Assembly: GCA_022844585.1 (NCBI GenBank)
Contig: JALHLM010000374.1
Coordinates: 1 to 6,273, forward strand
Source: Pirellulales bacterium
GTDB lineage: Bacteria > Planctomycetota > Planctomycetia > Pirellulales > JALHLM01
Direction: 5' to 3'
DNA: 6,273 nucleotides
The notes under the pieces are model-generated. The model had not been told where the DNA came from. It made no database searches and worked only from the letters and a program-made list of their open reading frames with translations. The position numbers and the translations under genes were made by a program. This document shows positions 1 to 6,273 of the stretch, in pieces (positions within the stretch are counted from its first letter, which is position 1; each line of letters begins with the position of its first letter).

Positions 1-63
1 GGCCGGGGGGCCCGCGCCGCCAGTGGCACCCCATGAACCCAAAATCTAAGGTTTGACAAAGCG
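1..63. other. Left-edge noncoding stretch with an interrupted palindrome
   Basis: No coding frame is supported here. The stretch has a run of G then C at 5-13, the odd-centred palindrome GCCAGTGGC at 19-27 followed by ACCCC, and a more A/T-rich tail. It may be the end of an intergenic repeat that continues outside the window, but only one copy is seen. Confidence 0.3.
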
Positions 64-381
64 CTAGACTAGCATTCGCACGAGCGCCGTCGCGCCCGCC
101 ATCAGTACGGCGCCGTAGCGCAAGAAAAAGTGGTCTCCGGCGCTCAGTTCGCGATCGCCGGTTCGCGCGCGATAGGCGATGAGCGCCGCCGCTACCGCAT
201 GGGCCGCCGCGAAGGGCAGGAACAGGCGTAGCGCGGGCAGCCTCGCCAGCCAGATCGCGCCGACGAGCGCCCCGGCGGCATCGATCAGCAGCCCCATGGC
301 GAGCGAGAACTGCGCCGCCGGCAGGCCGGCGCGCGGCGCAGGCGGCGCCAGCGGCGAACGATAAGGATTCCAGTTGGCCAT
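64..381 (-). CDS. Small three-helix membrane protein with NPYRSP N-terminus
   Basis: A 105-residue protein of unknown function. The N-terminus reads MANWNPYRSPLAPPAP. An NPY-x-SP motif right after the start is common in small planctomycete membrane proteins. Three hydrophobic segments follow at about 26-45, 50-70 and 85-104, with a short charged loop (RARTGDRELSAGDH, 71-84) between the second and third. I chose the ATG at 381. The frame stays open upstream to a TTG at 438, but the extra 19 residues are Arg-rich and would bury the NPYRSP motif. The ribosome binding site is weak (GGA close to the ATG). It sits about 130 bases after the propeller gene and is probably a separate unit. It has no recognisable catalytic motif. 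Confidence 0.65.
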   Translation of the reverse strand: MANWNPYRSPLAPPAPRAGLPAAQFSLAMGLLIDAAGALVGAIWLARLPALRLFLPFAAAHAVAAALIAYRARTGDRELSAGDHFFLRYGAVLMAGATALVRMLV

Positions 382-456
382 GGATTCCAGCGTAGTCACC
401 GCCGCGCGCCGACTCAAGCGTGAAGCGACGCCGATCAAACGTCCATGTTAAGGTTC

Positions 457-470
457 CGCGGCTCGCCGCG
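457..470 (-). terminator. Short GC hairpin between the propeller gene and the small membrane protein
   Basis: CGCGGC and GCCGCG on the minus strand form a perfect short stem with a minimal GA turn (or a 5-bp stem with a CGAG loop). No U run follows. Together with the hairpin at 480-498 it may mark the end of the operon, but the evidence is thin. Confidence 0.25.
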
Positions 471-479
471 CTTGTTACA

Positions 480-498
480 CCGCAAAAGTGATTTTCGG
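480..498 (-). terminator. Weak hairpin just after the propeller gene
   Basis: On the minus strand, CCGAAAA and TTTTGCGG can pair around a TCAC loop, with one bulged G, 11 bases after the stop codon. The stem is short and partly A-T, and no T tract follows, so its role as a terminator is only possible. Confidence 0.2.
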
Positions 499-509
499 TC
501 AGCATTTCC

Positions 510-2195
510 TCAAGGCGCGGCCAGCGAATACAGCCGCGCATGCCGCAGGCGGAAGCGCAGGTAGACGGTTTGCCCGCGCCAGGGGCTGATGTCGCTCGCG
601 CCTTGCCAGCGGACTGTGGCCGCCGTGTGATCGCCAACCAGTGGATCGCAGTCCGCGAACGAGCGTCCGGGCACGATGCGGAAGCGTTCGTCGCGCAGCT
701 CGACTTCCAGCCCTCCGCTGCGGAGCGATCGAAAATTGAGGACGATCGTGTCGCCGCGCAGGAGCAGCGGCGCGGTGGTGAATTCGCCCTGGCCGTGGGC
801 GACCAACGCGGCCAACCGATCAGCCGGCCAAACCGCGGCGCGCGAAGCGCTGCTGGCGAAACGATGGCGCGGGAACTTATGCGGCAGATCATGCTGGTTG
901 TAGAACAGCAGGAATCTCCCCTCCGGCGTGCGCACGAGACTGGGAAACGGTTGCAAGAACCCCGCGTGCGCGGCCGCCGGCGCTCCCGGCGCGATGATCG
1001 GACCGCCGGGCGGAAAATCGAACGATCGCCCATCCTGGCTCACGGCCAGGCGGATCTCCGAGCGGTCGGCGGAGCGGTCGTAGGCGTTGCAGAACAGGAG
1101 CCGTAGTCGCGGCTGGCCCGGATAGTGCGTGGCGGCGTTGGAGTAGTAGTCGATCGTCGGCCGCTCTTCGCCGCCGGCGCTCAGCACGCCGACCGGGAGC
1201 GGCCAGTCCGCGAAGTCGGCCGTTTCGCTGCGCGCGATCGAGCGCCGGCTGAGTTCATACAACCGCGTGTACATCACCAGCTTTTCGAGCAGCGGGTCGA
1301 AGCGGGCGACCGTCATCGTGTCGGCGTCGTGCAGCATGATCGGGCGGGGCAACACCCGCCAGCCGACGCCGTCGGCCGACACGGCGCCGAACATCACGGT
1401 GCTGCCTGGCCCGGTCATCGCGCTCCGCGGTCGGCCGACGCGCTCGGCGTAGGCAGCGGTGTCGTCGCGGACGTGCGCCAAGAACGTGCATTTGAATCGC
1501 GCTTCCGGGGCGGCGCTCGGGTCGACGAAAAACGCGCCCGAGCGCCCCGGCCGCGCCTCTTCCGGCGCGCGCAGATCGCTCTGGGCGAGTTGCTCGCGAT
1601 CGAGCACGCCGAGCAGATTCGTGGCCGCGTGGCCTTCCATCGCCCGGTGCGCGTGCAAGGGACGCCGCCAGTCCCTGAGGTCCATCGATTCGGCGTACGC
1701 GATTCCCGCGCGGGTCTGATACCACAATCGGTACAGCCCCGCGGCCTCGTCATGAAGCAGGGTGTGAACTTCGCAGCGCTCTTCCCAGGGATAGACGGGC
1801 GCAAACAGCGCCTCGCGAAACGTGCCGCCGTCCTGGGCCGGCTGGACCTCGATCGTGAGTGCCGACGGCAGGCAAAAGGCCCGCGCTTCGACCTGCGCGG
1901 GATCCTCCACGTCGTGCGGTTCATTGAGCGGCAAGGGGTTACCGCTGGCGCGATCGACGTACTCGACGAATCCCGGCTGCACCAAGCCCCAATCCAAGAA
2001 CGGCAGCGGCGCCGGGCCGAGTTCGTTGACGATCGGCTCATGCTCCACGAGATAATGATTGGCCGGCCGAAACAGCCGCGTCAGCTCATCCTCGACGGGC
2101 GCGGCGGCGTCCTCGGCGCGGGCTTGCGCGATGAGCGCGATCGCCAGCAACAGCGCGGCGATTGCGCGGGTGAGCTTTGGAGCGCGGTACTTCAT
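510..2195 (-). CDS. Secreted glycosidase-like protein, five-bladed propeller plus C-terminal beta domain
   Basis: A 561-residue protein with a Sec signal peptide (1-27, cleaved after ARA). The middle has repeats typical of the five-bladed propeller proteins related to GH32/43/68/130-type glycosidases: YRLWYQ...AYAESMDLRDW (155-176), FFVDPSAAPEARFKCTFL (222-239), MFGAVSADGVGWRVLPRP (268-285), a DYYSNAATHYPG block (349-360), and FPSLVRTPEGRFLLFYNQHD (417-436). The C-terminal part (about 467-558) begins GEFTTAPLLLRGDTIVLNF and ends LYLRF-like strands, matching the beta-sandwich that closes many planctomycete propeller proteins. Catalytic acids cannot be named from sequence alone, so activity on glycans is inferred from fold. 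It is the last gene of the coupled group; its ATG overlaps the M14 stop (ATGA). It may instead be a non-catalytic carbohydrate-binding protein. Confidence 0.8.
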   Translation of the reverse strand: MKYRAPKLTRAIAALLLAIALIAQARAEDAAAPVEDELTRLFRPANHYLVEHEPIVNELGPAPLPFLDWGLVQPGFVEYVDRASGNPLPLNEPHDVEDPAQVEARAFCLPSALTIEVQPAQDGGTFREALFAPVYPWEERCEVHTLLHDEAAGLYRLWYQTRAGIAYAESMDLRDWRRPLHAHRAMEGHAATNLLGVLDREQLAQSDLRAPEEARPGRSGAFFVDPSAAPEARFKCTFLAHVRDDTAAYAERVGRPRSAMTGPGSTVMFGAVSADGVGWRVLPRPIMLHDADTMTVARFDPLLEKLVMYTRLYELSRRSIARSETADFADWPLPVGVLSAGGEERPTIDYYSNAATHYPGQPRLRLLFCNAYDRSADRSEIRLAVSQDGRSFDFPPGGPIIAPGAPAAAHAGFLQPFPSLVRTPEGRFLLFYNQHDLPHKFPRHRFASSASRAAVWPADRLAALVAHGQGEFTTAPLLLRGDTIVLNFRSLRSGGLEVELRDERFRIVPGRSFADCDPLVGDHTAATVRWQGASDISPWRGQTVYLRFRLRHARLYSLAAP

Positions 2196-3442
2196 GGCGA
2201 ACGCTCCAGGTCAGCGCGGTGGATTTCGCCTGCCACCGGCGAAGGGACAAACTCGCCGCGGCGCTGCACGTCGGCAGGGCGAAAGCAGTGGTCGATGGCG
2301 AGCGCGAGGTCGCGCCCCAGCATGCGCAGATTCGCGGGCGTGATCGCCACGCCACGGACGGAAGCATAGGGAACTTCGAGCGTCGCGGCCGCATGCAGGC
2401 CAGGAAGTTGTTCCGCCCAGTCGACGAAGTTGCGCAATTCGCCGTACTCTTCGCGGCGATTCCAACCTGATCCAAAAGACAGATTGTCCGCGACATCGTA
2501 GCGCAGCTCGCCGGTGCGCACCAACTGTAGCGACCGCGCCAGTCGATCGGCGCCGGCCGCGATGCGGACGTCCGAACCCAGGGCGAAGAAAACTCGATCG
2601 TCGTCGAGATAAGGGGAGTGGATATCCAGCGCGAGGTCACAACGTTGGCCTGCCGTGTAGCGTGACTTGAGCGCGCGGACCGTGGCGTAGCGGCTGTTAT
2701 CGCCGTAGTCGAGCCAATGATCGTGCGGCGCGCGCGCTTTGCCTTGATCTCCCGCCTCGACGCCGTCTTTGTCCATGAAGGGGATGTACAGGAAGGCGAT
2801 CGAGTCCCGCAGCGAACGCCCTAAGGCATCGTCGGCGAGTACCGCCTCGATCAGGCCCTCCGCCACAAAGCTGGCGGACGACTCGCAAGCGTGATGGCGG
2901 CAAACGAGCAACACCTCCGGCCGACCCGGCGCGGAGGGCGCGCCGCAACGGAGCAATTCGACCGGCCTCCCCTGCTCGCTGCGCGCCAGCGTTTCAACAC
3001 GCAGGTTGGGATGCTGGCGCGCCGCCAGGAACCGGCGCAAGTCGTCCTCCACGTAAGGAATCGCGAACGAGAACCGCACTTCCCGGGCATCAGCGGGAAA
3101 GGCGAATCGGAAGGCGTCTCCGTCCAACCCCTTGCGGCCAAGCCAACGCCAGGGCTCGTCGTTCACGCGTACGGCGGGCCCTTCGGCGCCGAACACGCGA
3201 CCATCCTGAAACTGAAACGTCAGCGAGCGTCCCGCGGCGCCGCGAACGCGAAACGACCAGTGGAACCAGAACCGCGGCGTATCGCGTCGATCCTGACGTA
3301 CACGAACAACGTCCCCCTCGATTCCATCCACCAGCAGATTGCCGCCCGGGAAATCGGCGTCGATGGTGAACTCCGCCGCCGGCGACCGGACGGCAAACGC
3401 GCAGATTGCCGCTGTCAAAAGCAGTACGTGCCGGCACTTCAT
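2192..3442 (-). CDS. Secreted M14-like zinc carboxypeptidase with N-terminal beta domain
   Basis: A 416-residue protein with a Sec signal peptide (about 1-23, cleaved near SPAA). A beta-rich N-terminal domain (about 25-135) resembles the one that precedes cytosolic-carboxypeptidase-like M14 enzymes and ends in the PYVEDDLRRFL linker. The catalytic domain (about 140-390) shows the HxxE zinc motif at His184-Ala-Cys-Glu187, the third ligand His275 (LALDIHSPY) and the probable catalytic Glu356 (ATLEVPYAS). It therefore probably hydrolyses peptide or other amide-linked substrates in the envelope. The segment matching the usual NPDG...NR region reads MDKDGVEAGDQGK (223-235) then DHWLDY (241-246), so the Asn-Arg pair appears replaced by Trp-Leu. 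Specificity may therefore differ. It overlaps both neighbours by four bases, which implies translational coupling. The family call is good; the substrate is unknown. Confidence 0.85.
   Translation of the reverse strand: MKCRHVLLLTAAICAFAVRSPAAEFTIDADFPGGNLLVDGIEGDVVRVRQDRRDTPRFWFHWSFRVRGAAGRSLTFQFQDGRVFGAEGPAVRVNDEPWRWLGRKGLDGDAFRFAFPADAREVRFSFAIPYVEDDLRRFLAARQHPNLRVETLARSEQGRPVELLRCGAPSAPGRPEVLLVCRHHACESSASFVAEGLIEAVLADDALGRSLRDSIAFLYIPFMDKDGVEAGDQGKARAPHDHWLDYGDNSRYATVRALKSRYTAGQRCDLALDIHSPYLDDDRVFFALGSDVRIAAGADRLARSLQLVRTGELRYDVADNLSFGSGWNRREEYGELRNFVDWAEQLPGLHAAATLEVPYASVRGVAITPANLRMLGRDLALAIDHCFRPADVQRRGEFVPSPVAGEIHRADLERSP
2204..2207 (-). promoter_or_regulatory. Ribosome binding site of the propeller gene, inside the M14 gene
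   Basis: GGAG eight bases before the ATG at 2195, within the final codons of the M14 gene. The layout is the same as at the preceding gene junction. Confidence 0.6.
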
Positions 3443-4818
3443 GCGAAAAGCTCCGTCAGCACGCGCCCCCGCACCAAGGGATGCTCGCGTCCCGCGGCGT
3501 CGCGTAGCAGTGTCGACGGGGGGATGCCGAGCGTGTCATAGATCGTGGCGACGATGTCCTCCGGCGTGACCGGGGACTCGGCCGGGTACGCCCCCTGGGC
3601 GTCCGAACGCCCATAGACAAAGCCCTGCCGCATACCTGCGCCGGCGAAGAGTACGGTGTAACATTGCGGCCAATGCTCGCGGCCGGCGTTGGTCGAGATC
3701 TTGGGAGTGCGTCCGAATTCTCCCAGGCATACGACCAGCGTGTCGGCCCAGCGGCCGCGCGCTTGCAAATCGTCGATCAAGGTGCTGAAGGCCGGATCGA
3801 ATCGCGGCAAGAGCTTGTCCTTCAACGTGTTGAAGTTATCGCCATGCGTGTCCCAGCCGTAGTCTCCGAACAGCGAACCGGAAGCGTTCACCTGCACGAC
3901 ACGCACGCCGGCCTCGATCAGCCGCCGCGCCAGCAGGCAACTTTGACCGAGCGTGTTCCGGCCGTAACGCTCGCGTAGCGCCGGCGTCTCGTCGGCTAAC
4001 TCGAACGCGGCGCGCGTGGCCGCGCTCGTCAGCAAGTCGAACGCCTGGGCGTAATAAGCGTCGAGGCTCCGCGTCCCCGCCGTCTCTTCAAGGCGTCGCT
4101 GTTGCTCCACGAGCGCGTCCCGCAGACCGCGCCGCAAGTCCATCCTTTCCAAGGAGACGCCGGGCGGCGGGGCGAGCCCGTCGACGCGAAACTCAGTCGC
4201 GTTCGGGTCGCCGCGTACGAACCAGGGATCGTACGCGCGACCGAGCAGTCCGCCGGTCTGCCCGGGCACAAAGCGATCTTGGCCGTCGATCAAGTCCCAC
4301 GGTAGCGTGACCGCCGACGGGAGGTCGCCGCGCGCCGGAGCGATGCGCGTCACCGTCGCACCGATGGCCGGATGATCTTCGGCCGAAGCGTCCGGTCCAC
4401 GTACGCCGGGAATGCCCGGGTCGGCGGTGCGCGTGCCCGTCAGCGCGAATCCCACGGCGCCGCCATGCACGTTCCGGTCGTGGGTGACGGAACGCACGAA
4501 CGTCAGATGCTTCGCAATCCGCGCCAGTCCCGGCAGATGCTCGCAGACGATTTCGCCAGGGATCGAAGTGGGAATCGCCGTGAACGCGCCGCGAATGGCC
4601 GATGGTCCATCCGGCTTCATGTCCCACGTGTCGAGATGCGACGGACCGCCAAAACAGTTCAAGAGAATCAATCCTCGCGGCGCATGCCGCGCGGCCGAAT
4701 TCGACTCGGCCGCAAGCAGCCGCGGTAGACTCAGGCCGGACAACCACGTGGCGCCCACCCTCAGCCACTCGCGGCGGCTCCATTGCCGGCTCGCGCGGTA
4801 ATCGGGGCATGCGCCCAT
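3439..4818 (-). CDS. Tat-exported DUF1501 protein (alkaline phosphatase/sulfatase superfamily)
   Basis: A complete 459-residue DUF1501 protein. Residues 14-36 form a twin-arginine signal (SRREWLRVGATWLSGLSL). Typical family blocks follow in order: GGPSHLDTWDMKPD (57-70), RSVTHDRNVHG (109-119), an Arg/Leu-rich helix leading to EAGVRVVQVN (302-311), WDTHGDN (322-328), GEFGRTPK (366-373) and GREHWPQ (379-385). The last part (PVTPEDIVATIYDTLGI) is also characteristic. The conserved Asp, His and Glu residues suit the metal-dependent alkaline phosphatase/sulfatase fold, but no DUF1501 reaction or substrate is established to my knowledge. The ATG at 4818 has GGAG six bases upstream and gives the Tat motif near the N-terminus. 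Its stop overlaps the start of the next gene by four bases (ATGA). Planctomycete genomes carry many paralogues, often beside DUF1553/DUF1549 cytochrome-like genes; none is visible here. The family call is firm and the function is open. Confidence 0.95.
   Translation of the reverse strand: MGACPDYRASRQWSRREWLRVGATWLSGLSLPRLLAAESNSAARHAPRGLILLNCFGGPSHLDTWDMKPDGPSAIRGAFTAIPTSIPGEIVCEHLPGLARIAKHLTFVRSVTHDRNVHGGAVGFALTGTRTADPGIPGVRGPDASAEDHPAIGATVTRIAPARGDLPSAVTLPWDLIDGQDRFVPGQTGGLLGRAYDPWFVRGDPNATEFRVDGLAPPPGVSLERMDLRRGLRDALVEQQRRLEETAGTRSLDAYYAQAFDLLTSAATRAAFELADETPALRERYGRNTLGQSCLLARRLIEAGVRVVQVNASGSLFGDYGWDTHGDNFNTLKDKLLPRFDPAFSTLIDDLQARGRWADTLVVCLGEFGRTPKISTNAGREHWPQCYTVLFAGAGMRQGFVYGRSDAQGAYPAESPVTPEDIVATIYDTLGIPPSTLLRDAAGREHPLVRGRVLTELFA
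3451..3454 (-). promoter_or_regulatory. Ribosome binding site of the M14 gene, inside the DUF1501 gene
   Basis: GGAG eight bases before the ATG at 3442, lying within the last codons of the DUF1501 gene. With the ATGA overlap it supports translational coupling and this start. Confidence 0.6.
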
Positions 4819-4824
4819 GCATTG

Positions 4825-4828
4825 CTCC
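4825..4828 (-). promoter_or_regulatory. Ribosome binding site of the DUF1501 gene
   Basis: GGAG on the minus strand, six bases before the ATG at 4818. Another ATG four bases further upstream (4822) is in a different frame, one that does not encode the DUF1501 protein, so the spacing and the Tat signal both favour 4818. Confidence 0.55.
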
Positions 4829-4848
4829 GCAAGGATTCTCGTCCATTG

Positions 4849-4874
4849 CGGCCGGATCGTGGTCGGTCCGGCCG
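4849..4874 (-). other. GC-rich perfect hairpin between the oxidoreductase and DUF1501 genes
   Basis: The arms at 4867-4874 and 4849-4856 (CGGCCGGA and TCCGGCCG on the minus strand) form a perfect 8-bp inverted repeat around a 10-base loop. It lies 18 bases after the oxidoreductase stop and 30 bases before the DUF1501 start. No run of T follows, so it is not a classic intrinsic terminator. It could be a stabilising or processing hairpin in a shared transcript, a partial attenuator, or a boundary between two transcription units. Confidence 0.5.
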
Positions 4875-4892
4875 AAGCTCGCGATCAGCCGC

Positions 4893-6200
4893 TCACGCCC
4901 CCTGCGGGCGGCCCCAGTGGTCGCGGTATTCGCGACTCAGGAGTCGATCCGCTTCGTCGTCGCCGAGCACGCGTTCCTGCGCCGGGTCGAAGCGGAACGA
5001 GCGCCCCAGACGGGCCGCGATATTGCCCAGGTGGCAAAGCGTGGTGGTCAGGTGCGCTACTTCGGGGGGACAGTTGACCGGCGTCTCGCCGCGGATCGCC
5101 GCGCAGAAGTTCGCCACATGCTTGACGTCGTTCTGGCCTTCCGGCTCGATGTTCAACTCGATCGGCTTGTTTTGCTCGTCCCAGGCCTGAATCTTGCCGC
5201 GACGGCTCATGAACATCATCCCCTTCGTGCCGTAATACTCCGCGCCGCTGTCGACGTTGCGCGGGTAACTGGTCGACCACAGGCGGCTCTCGTAGATCAG
5301 CATTCGCTTTTTGCCTGTGGCGCCGTCGGCGGGATACTCGAACACGACTTGATGCGTGTCGGGGAACTGCTGGTCGTCGTCGAAGAAGTATTTGCCGCCG
5401 ATGGCGGACACCAGGCTGGGGTGGGTTTCGACGCCGAGTCCCCAACGGGTGTACTCGACGTCATGCACGCCGTCGTTGCCCAAGTCGCCGGTGCCGAAGT
5501 GATACCACCAATGCCAGCCGTCATGCACGCGATTGTGCTGATATGGGAGCATCGCCGCGGGGCCGACCCAGGTGTCGTAATCGAAGCCCCCGGGCGCCTC
5601 GCTCGGCGCGCCGTGGCCGATATCGCGCCGCCGCTGCACGTTCCAGGCCTTGGCGACGAGCACGTCGCCGATCACGCCGGCGCGCAGCGCCTTGACGCCC
5701 TCGATCATCATGTCGGTGCTGCGGACCTGCGTGCCGTGTTGCACAACGCGGTTGCCGCGCCGCGCGGCCTCGACCAGCAGACGGCCTTCGCGCACGTTGT
5801 GCGAGCACGGCTTCTCGACGTACACATGCTTGCCGGCGTCGCAGGCCAGAATCGAGGCTGGCGCGTGCCAGTGATCGGGCGTCGCCACGACGACGGCGTC
5901 GACCGCCGGATCGTCGAGCATCCGCCGTAGATCGCCCACCGCGTTCTTGGGATCGGCGCCGAGGGCTTCCGCGGCGCGCTGCCGGCGACCTTCGTCGGGG
6001 TCCGCCACATAGGCGACGACGGCGTTGTTGCGTTCGCGGAACAAGCCGGCGTCATGCACGCCACGGCCGCCGCAGCCGATCAGGCCGATCACCAGCCGAT
6101 CTTGCGCATTGCCGCGCGCGAGCGAGGCGTTGGCCACCGCGCCGGCGGCCGCCATGCCGGCCGCCGCTTGCTTGAGAAAACCGCGTCGATGCGTGGACAT
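4893..6200 (-). CDS. Tat-exported Gfo/Idh/MocA family oxidoreductase
   Basis: This is a probable NAD(P)-dependent sugar or polyol dehydrogenase, complete at 435 residues. It opens with a twin-arginine signal (HRRGFLKQAA, residues 4-13) followed by an Ala/Gly-rich hydrophobic stretch to about residue 29, so it should be exported already folded with its cofactor. The Rossmann domain begins at residues 36-50 with the GCGGRG dinucleotide-binding turn (42-47). The family EKP motif is at 129-131 (VEKPCSHN), after the ATPDHWH strand end (107-112). The C-terminal sheet domain has GDLGNDGVHDVEYTRW (238-253), whose His246 sits where the family usually has its catalytic His. The C-terminus is the Tyr-Arg-x-x-Trp type often seen in planctomycete members. 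The ATG start is supported by AGGAG seven bases upstream. It is the first gene of the leftward cluster. The family is certain; the substrate is unknown, and family members act on many sugars. Confidence 0.95.
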   Translation of the reverse strand: MSTHRRGFLKQAAAGMAAAGAVANASLARGNAQDRLVIGLIGCGGRGVHDAGLFRERNNAVVAYVADPDEGRRQRAAEALGADPKNAVGDLRRMLDDPAVDAVVVATPDHWHAPASILACDAGKHVYVEKPCSHNVREGRLLVEAARRGNRVVQHGTQVRSTDMMIEGVKALRAGVIGDVLVAKAWNVQRRRDIGHGAPSEAPGGFDYDTWVGPAAMLPYQHNRVHDGWHWWYHFGTGDLGNDGVHDVEYTRWGLGVETHPSLVSAIGGKYFFDDDQQFPDTHQVVFEYPADGATGKKRMLIYESRLWSTSYPRNVDSGAEYYGTKGMMFMSRRGKIQAWDEQNKPIELNIEPEGQNDVKHVANFCAAIRGETPVNCPPEVAHLTTTLCHLGNIAARLGRSFRFDPAQERVLGDDEADRLLSREYRDHWGRPQGA

Positions 6201-6207
6201 CGGATGT

Positions 6208-6212
6208 CTCCT
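6208..6212 (-). promoter_or_regulatory. Ribosome binding site of the oxidoreductase gene
   Basis: AGGAG on the minus strand, seven bases before the ATG at 6200. It is the strongest Shine-Dalgarno match in the window and fixes this start, which also gives a well-formed Tat signal. Confidence 0.75.
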
Positions 6213-6248
6213 AGGAAAAAAGTGGGAAGCGTCCGGCGCGCGGCCGAA

Positions 6249-6254
6249 GTTATA
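6249..6254 (-). promoter_or_regulatory. Possible -10 element upstream of the oxidoreductase
   Basis: The minus strand reads TATAAC, five of six matches to the sigma-70 -10 consensus, 48 bases before the ATG in an otherwise GC-rich leader. A matching -35 box would fall at or beyond the window edge, so the promoter cannot be confirmed. If real, it would drive the whole leftward gene cluster. Confidence 0.25.
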
Positions 6255-6273
6255 GTTGCGGCGGGATGCGCCG

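Noticed and set aside
53..58. TTGACA, a perfect -35 hexamer on the plus strand
   Set aside because: No -10-like hexamer lies 16-18 bases downstream, and it would point antisense into the small membrane protein gene with no plus-strand gene to serve.
391..421. TTGAGT and TACGCT spaced 17 bases apart upstream of the small membrane protein, a possible promoter for a near-leaderless transcript
   Set aside because: The matches to consensus are poor (four and three of six), and such spaced pairs are expected by chance.
382..438. Upstream TTG start adding 19 residues to the small membrane protein
   Set aside because: TTG is a rare start, the extra segment is Arg-rich, and it would place the NPYRSP motif away from the N-terminus where it normally sits.
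1125..2369. Long open frame on the plus strand, 414 codons, antisense to the propeller protein and the end of the M14 gene
   Set aside because: Arg-rich, low-complexity product with no family features, spanning two real genes and their overlap on the other strand. A composition artefact.
2891..3541. Plus-strand open frame of 216 codons antisense to the M14 gene
   Set aside because: No domain, signal or ribosome site. It covers a well-supported minus-strand gene.
4602..5930. Long open frame on the plus strand, 442 codons, antisense to the oxidoreductase and part of DUF1501
   Set aside because: Opposite strand of two clear, full-length family proteins. Its product has no recognisable domain, and GC-rich third positions in the real genes keep antisense frames open by chance.
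1..6273. tRNA, rRNA, CRISPR array, transposase or long direct repeats
   Set aside because: None was seen on reading both strands by eye. Nearly all the window is covered by recognised minus-strand genes.

Overview
The window looks like chromosomal DNA from a planctomycete, probably of the Pirellulales type. The grounds are high G+C content and several features common in that phylum: a Tat-exported Gfo/Idh/MocA oxidoreductase, a Tat-exported DUF1501 protein, a five-bladed-propeller glycosidase-like protein, and a small membrane protein opening with an Asn-Pro-Tyr-x-Ser-Pro motif. This assignment rests on family recognition, not on a marker gene.

All genes read on the minus strand, so the order of transcription runs from right to left. 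First is a Gfo/Idh/MocA-type oxidoreductase (6200-4893). After a 74-base gap holding a perfect GC-rich hairpin comes a DUF1501 protein (4818-3439), then an M14-like zinc carboxypeptidase (3442-2192), then a propeller glycosidase-like protein (2195-510). The last three are joined by two ATGA stop/start overlaps, and each of the four starts has a GGAG-type ribosome binding site. The set reads as one operon or a closely linked group. A separate small three-helix membrane protein (381-64) follows after about 130 bases that hold two weak hairpins.

All four large proteins carry export signals. The first two are twin-arginine (Tat) and the last two are ordinary Sec signals. The cluster therefore probably encodes an envelope or periplasmic pathway acting on sugars, glycoconjugates or amide-linked material, but the substrate cannot be read from the sequence. 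The most unusual protein-level detail is in the M14 protein. Its zinc ligands and catalytic Glu look intact, but the place where M14 enzymes usually have an Asn-Arg substrate-binding pair holds Trp-Leu.

No RNA genes, CRISPR arrays, insertion sequences or complete mobile elements were seen. No gene-free stretch exceeds 300 bases. The window is mostly ordinary planctomycete gene content, with no clear sign of a wholly new system.
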